Source of the DNA: Fistulifera solaris
Taxonomy: Eukaryota; Bacillariophyta; Bacillariophyceae; Naviculales; Stauroneidaceae
Assembly (NCBI GenBank): GCA_030295235.1
Contig: AP026128.1
Location: 1,178,001-1,242,000 of the forward strand
Direction of reading: 5' to 3'
Length of the DNA stretch: 64,000 nucleotides
Shown one piece after another: positions 33,097 to 43,672 of the stretch. Below the pieces are notes generated by a model. That model was not told the origin of the DNA, did not search any database, and saw only the letters and a program-made list of their open reading frames with translations. Position numbers and translations under genes: made by a program. Position 1 is the first letter of the stretch. Each line of letters begins with the position of its first letter.

Positions 33097-34140
33097 ATGA
33101 TTGAGTCGGGCTATCAAAGCGGCTTTCAAGTTATCGAAAGCAGAAACGATGTAAATGAGAAAGATCCTGTGGATCTTGTAACTCGAGCCGCCGGGCAACT
33201 GTTGTGGAATCTGCTTCTTAATCGAAAGATTCCGGAAGATGGAGATGTAGATTGGCTCATCCTCAAGCGAGAGTATCCTTTGCTCTCTTCAGTTACGCAA
33301 ATAAAGCTCATAGAGTTATTGATGGTTATTCGATCGATCGTCATTCTCGACGATTCAATAGATGATAGAGTTGAGCAAGTGTTGGCGGAGTACAATGGGA
33401 AAATAGTTGTTGTTCGTCGCAATCTGACGGAAGAATTGTATCGATTGAGTCCGGACCGCTTTCATGCGCACGTTGCTGATTTCAATGATAACCTTTCGTA
33501 CTGTATGCAAACGACCCGTGGTTTTCCAGCAAATCCGAGCATGCTCACTGCCGATGAATGGGAAGAGGAAATAGCTCTATTTGAAAAAGATGTGAAAGAG
33601 AAACTGAAATCATGTCACATTGAAGTGCAGTCATCTTTTCTCAAAACAGACAAGACGGTGGCTCAGCCGGCACATGTCGACTACTCCTGGAAAGTACTTA
33701 GTGAAAGAGCTGACGAACTGTGGCTCGCATTCTTTCCTCTTACCAGCCAGGGTATGATCCTGCAACTTTGGCCGCCTCATGGATCCCAAGGCTTGCTTGT
33801 TTTTATACCATTGGGAAAGATGCTCCTCGTTCCTTCCGATACGATTCATGGTGGAGGTTTCCGCACTTTTCCTATTCATGATCTGGGAACTCGCGATGAA
33901 TCGTATGAAAGCGAAAGTGCAAATCATACTCACAACGATGAGTGCGACAAGGAAAATGTGTACGTCGGCAACATGCGATACCATCTTTACATTGCTACAC
34001 ACGGCAAATCGCTTCCGAAATTTGCACAGAATGTATACACAATCAAAGGCGATAAGCGTAGGGAACTGTCCCAGGTCTGTACCAATGCTTCTGGAGTCAA
34101 TGAGAAAAACTCGTTGCTGATGAGGACTCTATTTGAATGA
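33097..34140 (+). CDS. Uncharacterised protein, possible Fe(II)/2OG oxygenase-like fold
   Basis: 347 residues, intact frame, first ATG at 33097. I do not recognise the family. Three spaced elements resemble a double-stranded beta-helix oxygenase: AHVDYSWK (H-x-D), LVPSDTIHGGGFRTFP (a distal His followed by Arg) and MRYHLYIAT. Between them lies LAFFPLTSQGMILQLWP and GLLVFIPLGKMLL, as in the strand order of 2OG enzymes. The N-terminal half is helical with no known motif, and there is no signal peptide. An insertion rich in Ser, Glu, His and Asn (DESYESESANHTHNDECDKE) separates the last strands. It lies head-to-head with the PhyH gene, which is suggestive but not proof of related function. Confidence 0.5.
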   Translation: MIESGYQSGFQVIESRNDVNEKDPVDLVTRAAGQLLWNLLLNRKIPEDGDVDWLILKREYPLLSSVTQIKLIELLMVIRSIVILDDSIDDRVEQVLAEYNGKIVVVRRNLTEELYRLSPDRFHAHVADFNDNLSYCMQTTRGFPANPSMLTADEWEEEIALFEKDVKEKLKSCHIEVQSSFLKTDKTVAQPAHVDYSWKVLSERADELWLAFFPLTSQGMILQLWPPHGSQGLLVFIPLGKMLLVPSDTIHGGGFRTFPIHDLGTRDESYESESANHTHNDECDKENVYVGNMRYHLYIATHGKSLPKFAQNVYTIKGDKRRELSQVCTNASGVNEKNSLLMRTLFE

Positions 34141-34333
34141 GCGAAAAACATTTTAAGAATTTATATAAGCATGAAGTTACTCTTATTAAAGAACATTGCC
34201 ACTGTAATTGACGTCCTCTTGGAGATAGAAAAGCATAGGAGCAAGAAGTAGCATTCGATGAGACGTAAATAACGAACCATTTGCCGACGTTTCGCCTCTT
34301 CGCTCGAAGATCCATGTTAAGTTACGAAGCTGC

Positions 34334-35177
34334 TCATGTATAATGTTCTGCGCAGGTATATTGTTGTAAAATAATTTGTGCGGCTTCCACAATTGATGGA
34401 CACACTTGTGTAGACCCTCCTTTCACCTTTCCTTCATCGCCGGCAAGGTACTTGCCCGTTTGTACTAATATTGCAGCTCCCATACCGGCATCAATGGCGC
34501 CTTGGATATCTTGCACAGCATCGTCACCAATCATACACGTCTCACTGAGAGGAATATCATCCACTGCAGCACTTTCGAAAAAAGCCCGACTCGGTTTGCC
34601 CATAACAACTGCGGACGCATTTGTAGCCGACTCCAGCGCTGTAACGAACGGACCGGGGCCTAAACTGAGTTCGCCATCGACATCGCGTAAATAGTTGGCT
34701 CGATGAATCGCGATGAGAGGTTTCTTGTTATCGTGGTCGTCATTCCGTAATATCCGAAACGCCGTATTCAATTGTTCATAATTCAGTTTGGAAGGAGCTA
34801 AACCGACAACGACACAATCGTGAGGGAGAATCGAGTGGTACATGGCCCACAAAGTCACGAACATCTTCCATGAGGCAAAACGGCCGCAAATTGTTTCTTT
34901 GCAGATAATTGCGCGTCGCCAAGACGCTGGTAATAAGATGTTCCGGTTTCACAGAGAATCCCATTGATGTCAATTGCTGTAAAAGCTCTTCCGACGACGA
35001 TTTGGAAGTGTTGGTAAGAAACCGCACTTGAAGATTCGGATGGGATTGCAATCGTTGCACCGCATCGAGGGCTCCTGGGATGGGCTTATCGCCAATATGG
35101 AGTGTTCCCGACAAATCCAGCAAGACAGCTCGAATAATTTGTTGCTTGGAAAGTATGTTTGTTGAAGGAGAAGTCAT
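34334..35177 (-). CDS. HAD-superfamily IIA phosphatase, HDHD2/LHPP-like
   Basis: HAD motifs in order: I, AVLLDLSGTLHIGDKPIPGA (the D-L-S-G-T-L form typical of HDHD2/LHPP); II, VRFLTNTSKSS; III, VVMGKPSRAFF; IV, MIGDDAVQDIQGAIDAGM. Start taken at ATG 35177; the longer frame has only a TTG start. One frame shift occurs at the C run 34846-34848 (coding strand GGG), between EDVRDFV and ILPHDCVVVG; removing one G restores continuity. Length (~280) suits the family. Probably a cytosolic phosphatase, with substrate (e.g. phosphohistidine/pyrophosphate for LHPP) not predictable. Confidence 0.85.
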
Positions 35178-35533
35178 CTTTGCTATATCAGGTATTTTCT
35201 TAATGGGGCAGTTATCTTTCAACTTTCAACGCGACGCCTTTTCGCTTTTTTCGCCGAAAAACGACGAAAAAGTATCTTTTTGGAGTCCCGAATCAAAAAG
35301 CAAGCTTTCTTCGTTCACGTTTCCGACGCAGCCGTCTGTCCCTCAACGCGCAAAATGAAAACCAATCAACCGCACGATCGAGCCCATCCAAAACACACAG
35401 AAAAAGAAGTCAGCACAACAATAGGGGGACCGAGTGATTTACACATAGCTTCTTTTGTTTGTGCACATCCACAAACCTCTTCATAGCTCCCTTCCTTTGA
35501 CATTACCGAAGCAGAAGAGAGAGCATTTCCGAC

Positions 35534-37587
35534 ATGATAGCTGTGGTTTTGTTTCTACTACCATATTTTATTTTTCCGACAAACGGATTTTTCGTTGCTC
35601 CATCCCATGTGTGCTCTCAAAGCAATTCGAGAATCTGTGCTGTGAAGCTCTCTTTGTTCCGGAATATCGGGTCGAGGAAGAAGACGGGCAAGATAAGACG
35701 ATCGTTGAAGAGGGACGTGCCGAGAATGATACCCCAGCAAAACAACCCGCACCCAATTCGAAGACCGAATCGAACAACGTGAAACCCATGTTTGCTGCCA
35801 TGGAACCCGGAACTGTCGTGCAAATTCAAGTTGGCGATGTCAGCTTGGCTCGCAAGGCTTGGAAGAAACGCCGACGTTCCGGTTCACCTTTGTTGGTTCC
35901 GTGCAGTGTGTTGAAAGTAGACCGACAGTCCACGGTGCGATGGAATTTAATTTACTTGTTGGAGAAATTTGGATCGAAACACGCGGCAGGAACTCGCATC
36001 TCTCTGGTTGAGTTAACGCGTCGTCACCGAAAGCATTTGCAGTCTTCTTTGACTCACCAAGCGACGGTCATGGGACACGAGACTGCCGGGGATCTTGTGC
36101 AGGCCTTGTTTCATAAGCAAGTGCAGGAATCGTATGGCGTCAAATTGAACGTGGAAGATGACATGCTGTGGTTGGAAGCTCCGATCTCCAAATTTCGTGC
36201 TCAAAAGCGCGCGAATGGGGCGGCTGTTCTTCAATTTGAGGACGATCATACGGAAGACACGTTGCGTCACACCGGAATGGTACGCAATCGACGTATGGAT
36301 GAAGCTGGCGATGCGAATAACAACAGCACGGTTTATCGATTGCAGCCGCTATCGGCAGCTCTTCGCATTAATCAAGATGATGTAGACTCGGGGACCATCA
36401 AAAATGGGAGCTTTCATGCGGCAGTGGTGTTTGATTACGACAAGGAAGGAGATGCCGGATCGCCTCTATTGACTCTTTCGTTGAATCCTTCTCGTAATCA
36501 AGTGAGAGAGCGCCTTAAGATTGTGGATCGCTCACAGCAATTGATTCAGAATCCCAAACATTTATTGCACACTTTGAGTGTTGGACAAGGACCCATGCGT
36601 GGTAAAGTAGTACGCTTTTTCAAAGGGGGAGCAATCATCGACTGCGGCGTTGGTCGCAAAGTCAATAGCAGAGGAAGTGCTCACCAGGTGGTTCGTGTGG
36701 AAGGTATTCTTCGCTTCAAAGACGCATTCGTTTCCGATGGCTCTGCTCGCAGTTTTGAAGGGAAACAATTCGATGATGATGGGGATGACGAGAGTGAGGA
36801 CGAGGAGGATGAAGATTGGGATGATTTGCTTACAATTGAAGATCTTGATGGAATGGACGAGGACGAAGACGACGCTTACGGCGATGACAATGAGAATTAC
36901 GATGGTCCGTCAGCGGAGCTTGGCAAAGTTTTGAAGCAGCTCGAAGAAGATGAAGACTTTGCTGATAGCGAAGACATCACCCACTTATTTGAGACGCGTG
37001 CGGATGGGTCGATCGTTTATCATGACCCAGAAAGTGGGGATGAGACTCTTATTCTTGCGGATGATGAAGATGTTGAGGAAGATGATGATAAAGCTGCGTT
37101 CAAGAAATACAGACGTAGCACTCAGCACACCAAGAGAAGTGTACAGAAAATCTGGCCTTTGGCTTCTGGTTTGCGTAGATCTGTTCGATTGTACATCGGA
37201 GACGAAATTGACGTCTACGTGAAATCCATTTCAAAGCAATCTAGTCAGCTGTTGTTAACGATGGATTCTAGTATTCAGGGACGGAAAGCCAAAGATCTTA
37301 AAGATGAAGACAAAGTTCAAAAGAAGCTTACTCGATTGGCGAAACAAATAGGTGGCTTGCATAAGATCGACACGCTGCGCGGCCAAGAGCACAACGGCGT
37401 TGTTAAAGCAACGTCGAATGCTGGTGACTGGTTGTATGTACAGCCGGATGTCGAAGGTCTTCCTGTTGGCGTTGCGTCTGTTTTGACTGATCATGAGTTG
37501 CACGAGGGGGACGAAGTACGAATACGAATTGAAGGAGTCGATGAAAATCGCGGACAAATAGCGATGCTGATATTGAATAAAATATAG
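35534..37587 (+). CDS. Plastid-targeted S1-domain RNA-binding protein with acidic insertion
   Basis: ATG 35534 opens a signal peptide (MIAVVLFLLPYFIFPTNG) followed by FFVAPS, a plastid-type transition. The main frame is shifted relative to it somewhere in 35600-35700, so one base is probably wrong there. The central region holds an S1-like motif (GPMRGKVVRFFKGGAIIDCG...EGILRF). This is interrupted by about 130 residues very rich in Asp/Glu (DDDGDDESEDEEDEDWDD and DEDEDDAYGDD) before IGDEIDVYVKSISKQSSQLLL. A last S1 unit, HNGVVKATSNAGDWLYVQ to GDEVRIRIEGVDENRGQ, ends the protein. The role is likely RNA binding in plastid translation or RNA maturation. Similar acidic-split S1 proteins occur in diatoms as far as I recall, but I cannot name an orthologue. 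Confidence 0.7.
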
Positions 37588-37721
37588 GACAATAATAGTT
37601 TTGATCTTATCAACATGTTCTTAACTGAAATGGCGATGTTGTTGAGACGAGACCGTAGATCGTTTGGTGTCGTAAAGGAAAGAATTGGATTCGTAGACCA
37701 CATTACTAAGCACGTAAGCCT

Positions 37722-38807
37722 TTAGTTTCCCCCACCATACCGTCTGCGAGTAGTCGCAGCTGGATTATTGGAAGAGTGTGCAGCGGATGAAGAAGCAACC
37801 TCGTAACGTGCCGGAATTTGGTTATTGTATGCCATCCCCGCTGTTTCCTTTCGACCACCTGGCCCACCGGGGCGTTGCTGATTGTTTCGTTTTGCTGGCT
37901 TTTTCGATCTTTGAATAGGATCATCTTCATCCCAGACCTGTCCAAGTAAAATTGATAGCAAGGTTCCGATGACACCAAACACGATCATGACAATACCTTG
38001 CCACGACGGTGAACGACTCTCCTTGATAAGGACCTTTTGCCGCCTGCGTTTCGTGTAAGATGTGACTTTTTGAATCATGGTTCGAACTCGTCTTCGCGTT
38101 TGAAAGTTTCCAAAATGAGACATTGTCAAACGATATTGGCCTTCTTGATCTTTCACGGGTGTCAAGAACTCCAAGAGCGGATTCAACGATACTGCTGGAA
38201 TATCGGCACTATTTGGAGAATTCTTTTCATTTGTCAATGCATTCTTGTCTTGAAGATAAACAGCATACGAAATATAGTATCCGTCTTGATCAGGGCCTTT
38301 GTATGTACTTGCATTCGCCTTGCTTTTCTTTTTTTCCTTTGTTGTTGCGCGTGTGATCATCGGTCGATACTTTGTCGTCCGACACAAACGATCCGTCCTT
38401 CAACGTTCGGACCGGAAGCGCTTGAATTAATTGACTACGCGATATTGTCAATTTGGTTTGCTTTTTCCATCCAACTGGTTGTACGGAGATTAAACACTCT
38501 GTACTCAGGCAATTTACCTGTATATGAGCATTTCCATAACGGATAGCTCTGTAACCCATGTACGTCAAGAACAGAAAGAATAGCGCCGCCTGTGTTGTTC
38601 GTCGAAAGACAACACTCGATCGCTGCCATGCCTGAACAATTGGGGGAGCCATCTGAATACTCGCCGCTGACCCATCGTTTGTTCCTTTGCTAAAAGCCGT
38701 CCGACTCGATCGAACACGCCTTGCTTACGACTTGTGCTATACGCATAAGGCCCGTTCGAAGAGCCGGTTGTAGGTAAAAAATCTTGATTTCGTTTCTTCG
38801 TGAACAT
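37722..38807 (-). CDS. Two-TM membrane protein of unknown function, frame broken twice
   Basis: Three frames read in sequence give one plausible protein. MFTKKRNQDFLPTTG (38807 onward) leads into a TM segment (AALFFLFLTYMGYRAIRYG, from 38600). A lumenal or cytosolic domain follows (VNCLSTECLISVQPVGWKK, KGPDQDGYYISYAVYLQDK), then a second TM (IVMIVFGVIGTLLSILLGQ) and a Gly/Arg/Asn-rich tail. The breaks fall at 38692-38695 (four A on the plus strand) and 38329-38335 (seven T); one base added or removed restores the frame. I do not recognise the family. The topology, two TMs enclosing a ~170-residue beta-rich region, hints at an ER or envelope protein. Confidence 0.55.
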
Positions 38808-40010
38808 TGTCTCTTTCGTTAATTTTCGCTTGTAAACATGTAATAAAGAGGCTCTCTAGAGTCAATCAGCGAAACAATGCATTCAATGACAATGGAGCAG
38901 CGTCAAGTTCAAATGCGACGTGCGAATGCCGAACATCTCATTTTTGTCATTTTCGATTAACGAGATTCCGAATTCCAAATGCTTTAAATCAGGACGTCGT
39001 ACGTCGTGCTTTTGGGCCAATAAATACCAGCAACTTCGTCAGCTGCCAAACTTTCGGATGAATGATACAGAATGTACTATCCATGTTTGGCTCGGCTTTC
39101 GGGGTTTACGGAAACGTTACACTACAGCTTACAGTGCAACACTTTCTATCTGTTTTTCCAATACCAGGTCTTCGGTAGGTGATAAATCGTAAGATCTCCA
39201 TGCGTGAGTTAAAAGAAAAGATCAATCACACTTGCACTACAAATTCCTTATATTCATTAGATTCCAGAAACTGTCCACACTTGTAACTCATGACCCAGAA
39301 ATCACTTTCAAAGCCATACTGCAAACCACCCAAGACAGGCAATTGTCCAGCAAGAACGCGGACAACGAGATGACAGGATGGACCCAAGACCCAAGACGAA
39401 TTGCAATTATGTGTGTCTCGCTTGCCGGTTTTCATTCTTCCGGATCGTCGGAGTCAAAACTCCACTCACGACATCGGCCAGTCGGCCAGCCAAAGACATC
39501 TTTCGCTCCATCAACATTCTCATTCAATGTGATTGACGACCACAAATTGACCCTCAGATGCGGATCAGCATGCCCAGTGATTTTGAAACGCCTTGGTAGG
39601 GTAGTCGAATGCAATTGTATGCTGAAAAGGAGCAGAACAGGGCATCGACACACGGAGAATTTCTTCGAAAAGATCTAAGGCGAAAGAAATAATGATGTTT
39701 CTCTTGTGCTCTGCGAGACGATTGCATGAGAAAAAGAAATTGTGAGATCTTTGTCGGGCTGCGATGATGACTGACAACTTGTGACCTTCAGAGATCGGCT
39801 ATGCGTTTGTCTCTTGTTGACGTTACTTTGGAGCTATCGACACGCGACGGATTTATTCTAAAAGATGTAAGTTGAAAGAAATGATGTTTAATTGAGTTTA
39901 TGGGAGACGATAGCGTGACACAAAAACGAAAATATGTGATCGCTGTTGAGCTACGATGATAACTAACAAGTTGTAACCTTCAGGGATCTTGGCTTCTGTA
40001 GCGACATCGA
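38808..40010. other. Intergenic region with a duplicated 3' gene end
   Basis: No credible gene. 39682-39834 is an imperfect copy of 39874-40047, which contains the last codons and 3' flank of the HMG-box gene; the offset is about 192-200 bp. The rest is unique sequence. Confidence 0.5.
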
Positions 40011-41270
40011 TTATGAGTTCATTTCTTGTTGGCGTTTCTTTTGAGCCGCCTTGCGCTTTCTGTTAAACTCGGCAATAGCCTTTCGATACTGCTTCTTTCC
40101 TTCATCGGCGCGCTGGTTGTAAGCCGCAAGTCTCTCTGGGTCGATCGTCTTCCATCGCTCAGCAATTGTCTTCGCCATGGCTTCAAAACCGATCTTTCCG
40201 TGGGGCTCCTTTCTGCGATTGCGCTTGACACCGTCGGACGTGTGATGCTCATTTTCGGCAGCTTGTTCCTCAACAATGTTCGCTCGTTCTTCTTTGAAGA
40301 ACAAGTTGTACGCTGTGAGTGGTCGTTTCGGTCTCGCAATGGCGGGTAAGTCGTCGGGTTCATCAGATGGCTTGGTCAAGAGAATGCCGCGACTTTCAAT
40401 CTGATTGTCCTGGGGATACACCAAAAACGGCGGTTTCAGTTCTTTCGTCGCGCTTTGAGAGGCACTTCGTGCGAAAATGTCGTCGTTGAAGGAAACAGGT
40501 TGACCTTGACGCTCAGTGACTCCCTTCACGAGACCGGAGATGTTTCTATGCAACAATCTTTGGAAGGAAAGATCGCCGGCTCCTTGTTCGTTTGGTATAT
40601 TGTTGGAAGTCGCCATTTGTTCCGCGAATTCGCCCATAAAGTTGCTACCTGCGAGACCGTACGTGTTGTTCATCGCCATCCCTTGCGCAAGTCCTGAGTT
40701 TTGACCCTGGTTCGTTTGGTTTGTTGCCATCCAAAGTGGGTTGACTTGATTAAAGGTTTGCTGAGCCAGAAACATGTTTTGTTGCTGCTCCGCTGCGGCT
40801 AAGTTACCGTAAAACAAGTTTTGCTGCTGAAACTGAGTCGTGAGCGGTGTCATGCCGACGTTGTTTTTCTGCGTCTGATCGAAAGCCATCCCCATTGCAG
40901 AGGGTGTATTCATGTATCCTAATCCAAAGTTTTGTACGGCAGATTGAAATTGGCTACTCATTTGCGGTTGAAATGCGCTTGCGGCTCTCTGCCGTTGCAT
41001 CTCCTGGAAGGCCTGCATAGTTCCTTGATTGTAAAGCTGCAAGCTGTTGTCGTTTGGCTGCGTGAGCTGTCGACCTTCTTCAAGCTGGCGATGATTCGTG
41101 TTGTCAAACTGTCGCCCATCGTTTGCGAATCCACCTGTTTCTTCGCCGTACTGATAATCAACATCATCGAAGTTGTATTGTGAGGAAGCCATAAGGTTTA
41201 AATCAGTGCTGTTGGAAAAAGGATTGAATATCTGCTGCCTTAAATATCTTTCTGAGACGACACTTGCCAT
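40011..41270 (-). CDS. HMG-box DNA-binding protein
   Basis: 419 residues, intact. One C-terminal HMG box (about residues 315-405): RPKRPLTAYNLFFKEERANI, an inserted His/Lys/Arg-rich loop (HHTSDGVKRNRRKEPHGK), then FEAMAKTIAERWKTIDPERL and AYNQRADEGKKQYRKAI. It ends in a basic tail (RKRKAAQKKRQQ). The N-terminal 300 residues are low-complexity and Gln/Asn/Met-rich (QQQNMFLAQQTFNQ), like a transcriptional activation or prion-like region. The inserted loop between helices 1 and 2 is seen in other diatom HMG proteins. Probably nuclear, a chromatin or transcription factor; targets unknown. Confidence 0.9.
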   Translation of the reverse strand: MASVVSERYLRQQIFNPFSNSTDLNLMASSQYNFDDVDYQYGEETGGFANDGRQFDNTNHRQLEEGRQLTQPNDNSLQLYNQGTMQAFQEMQRQRAASAFQPQMSSQFQSAVQNFGLGYMNTPSAMGMAFDQTQKNNVGMTPLTTQFQQQNLFYGNLAAAEQQQNMFLAQQTFNQVNPLWMATNQTNQGQNSGLAQGMAMNNTYGLAGSNFMGEFAEQMATSNNIPNEQGAGDLSFQRLLHRNISGLVKGVTERQGQPVSFNDDIFARSASQSATKELKPPFLVYPQDNQIESRGILLTKPSDEPDDLPAIARPKRPLTAYNLFFKEERANIVEEQAAENEHHTSDGVKRNRRKEPHGKIGFEAMAKTIAERWKTIDPERLAAYNQRADEGKKQYRKAIAEFNRKRKAAQKKRQQEMNS

Positions 41271-43672
41271 TGCGAGAGTTTTGAAGGTTGTCTTAGCTCG
41301 AGCGTCCCTGTTTCTCTCGCGTAACTGTCACGATACGTAAGAGACACCAGCAACAACTAAACAAAAGACACAACACTTTGTTTTGTGAGAGTTTGCTCCG
41401 AGCTTTTTGAACTCGTTGCTGTGAATTTCATTTGCATCGTTGAGGCTTCTGGCGAGGTGATCGTAGTGCGGCGTGGTTGCTATCGTTATAGATCTCCATG
41501 CTCTCTGAGCAATGTTGGTCGGCATTTTTGAGTGATATGATTGCAACTTACAAGGGTCTGGATAACGAACACAGTACATAAGTTCCATTACTGAGCAAAT
41601 CGGAATTTGATGTGTCTTAGTCTACATTTGCGTTAAGAGTTGTATCAAAATTGAACAATATGAAGCTATTTGTGTCCTTTTTTCACTTTTTACGAAATTG
41701 CTACAATTTAGTTTCAACCGGGTTTCAACAGGAATCCAACATCCAACGGTTCAAAACCAAATACTCCGATACTATTGTCGTCATAGACTGGGGCAACTGA
41801 CGCTCGCCGATTTCTCCATGGTCCATCTTTTGCCCTTAATTCAGTCCTGCTTCAAACACACAATCCTTTCTCTACTTCAGCCTTTCAACATGAAAGAACA
41901 GAAGAAGACATTCACATTCTGCACCAGCTCTCGACATCATAACTATAAGCCCTCCGGCTGACGTGACTCGCTCTGGTTGCAAAGACGAGTTAGTAGGACA
42001 TAACGCTTAACAGAATTTTGTCACTCGAAGAGAAAAGATGAAAACTCTGACTAGGCTGAGTCAGAGAGTAGTGATAGAAATATTGTCTATAGCCCATGGC
42101 GTATCAGTATTTCGCGTTCCATTACTTATTACTTATGAAAAGATACCGTGTAAAGTGAAAACCGAAAACCATGTAAAATGTAAAATACCTATATTCTAGA
42201 GACCTATGGTGTCGGTGGCAGGTGCATTCGATCAATGGTGCGATCAATGGTGCGATCTAACATCTATCTGGAATCTAAATGACTCTAGCTAGAGGGAGAG
42301 CTAAGGTCTATGCAGAGCTAAGCTAAAGCTTAGGCCACCTTTACTAACTAGTCTAAAGCAAAGATCAAAGAAGGTAGCTTTGTCACTTGTCGACCTGATA
42401 GGTTTTCTAATAAAAGGATGCTTGTCGACCACTCCGCCGAAGAAGGCTGCGGCTACCGTACCGGTGCCGGTATGTAGTGTTTTCACTTTCATAATAATTT
42501 GGAATAGACCACAAGTGACACTAAAAGAATATGTTTGACGTTTGGCGGTTGATTGTTGCGTTGGCCGCTGTGAAAGAGAAAAAAAAGCAGAAAAATCTGT
42601 TTATTGATTTCATTTAGTAAAGTAGGAGGAACAAAGGATGGTAACGAAGCTAGTGGCTTTTAAATCGCGAGAGTAAGAACCTACCACCTGGATAGAACTT
42701 AGAATAAAATATCAGAGTTATTTATTTATTAAAAAAAAAATGAAGTCGACATTGCTTTGTTGTGATGTCAAAGGCGACGTTTTGTTTGTGAAGGGCATCG
42801 CGACAAATGAAACAAATGTGATTCATGACCTTACTGTAAATGCAGTCTTGGCAGGCGTAAACTAACACTCCGTTTCATAGTAAAAATTCAAAGTGTCGAT
42901 CCTCGGATTTTCGACGTGAAAATAAAAGGAAATCTTAACATGTACTTCAGAATCATCGTTGTTGCATTTTTATTTACCCGTAATTATAATAATATTTGCA
43001 GTTGAATGACAATGGACGGATGCGAGAGACGCAAAACGGAACCCTTTGTTGTTCGTTAATGACGACTCATGACTACTGTAAAATGCAGTCTTGGCAGGCG
43101 TAAACTAACACTCCGTTTCATAGTAAAAATTCAAAGTGTCGATCCTCGGATTTTCGACGTGAAAATAAAAGGAAATCTTAACATGTACTTCAGAATCATC
43201 GTTGTTGCGTTTTTATTTACCCGTAATTATAATAATATTTGCAGTTGAATGACAATGGACGGATGCGAGAGACGCAGAACGAAACCCTTTGTTGTTAACA
43301 CTCCGTTTCATAGTGGAAATACTCCGTAGTCAAAAATGTATTGTCTACTAGCCAAGACTAAATGCAGTCACGAATTTAAATTCTTTCGATCATCGACAAT
43401 AAAATTCTGCCTTCATTTCGTTCCTTCGTTAAAAATACGTTTTCTTTCATCTCTGACGCTAACATCATTTGCGATTTTATGCAGCTCATATCTTACATCC
43501 GAGAGATCCGCATAGTGGGGAAAACGCAGACAATTGTTAGTTGTTCAGCTCGACTTACTAAACTTCTTCCCACGCATTGTATGCTCCGAGCAAATTTTTT
43601 AGATTTGAATCTCCGCCCACAAGAAATGAAGCATCAGTACTGTCTCTTAGCTTCTAGTATGTAGCTCTTGTC
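41271..43672. other. Gene desert
   Basis: About 2.4 kb without a supported gene on either strand. It contains GATCAATGGTGC direct repeats near 42230, short AT-rich tracts and the 242-bp tandem duplication described separately. Confidence 0.6.
42833..43298. repeat. Tandem duplication, 242-bp unit
   Basis: 42833-43074 is repeated at 43075-43298 with only a few substitutions (for example GTTGCATTTT against GTTGCGTTTT). The unit starts ACTGTAAA(A)TGCAGTCTTGG and contains GTCGATCCTCGGATTTTCGA, a short hairpin. A third fragment, AACACTCCGTTTCATAGT, follows at 43298. The near identity suggests a recent event. Confidence 0.9.

Noticed and set aside
39232-39678. 148-codon plus-strand frame downstream of the two-TM gene
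   Set aside because: TTG start, no motif, composition like intergenic sequence, overlaps minus-strand frames equally long.
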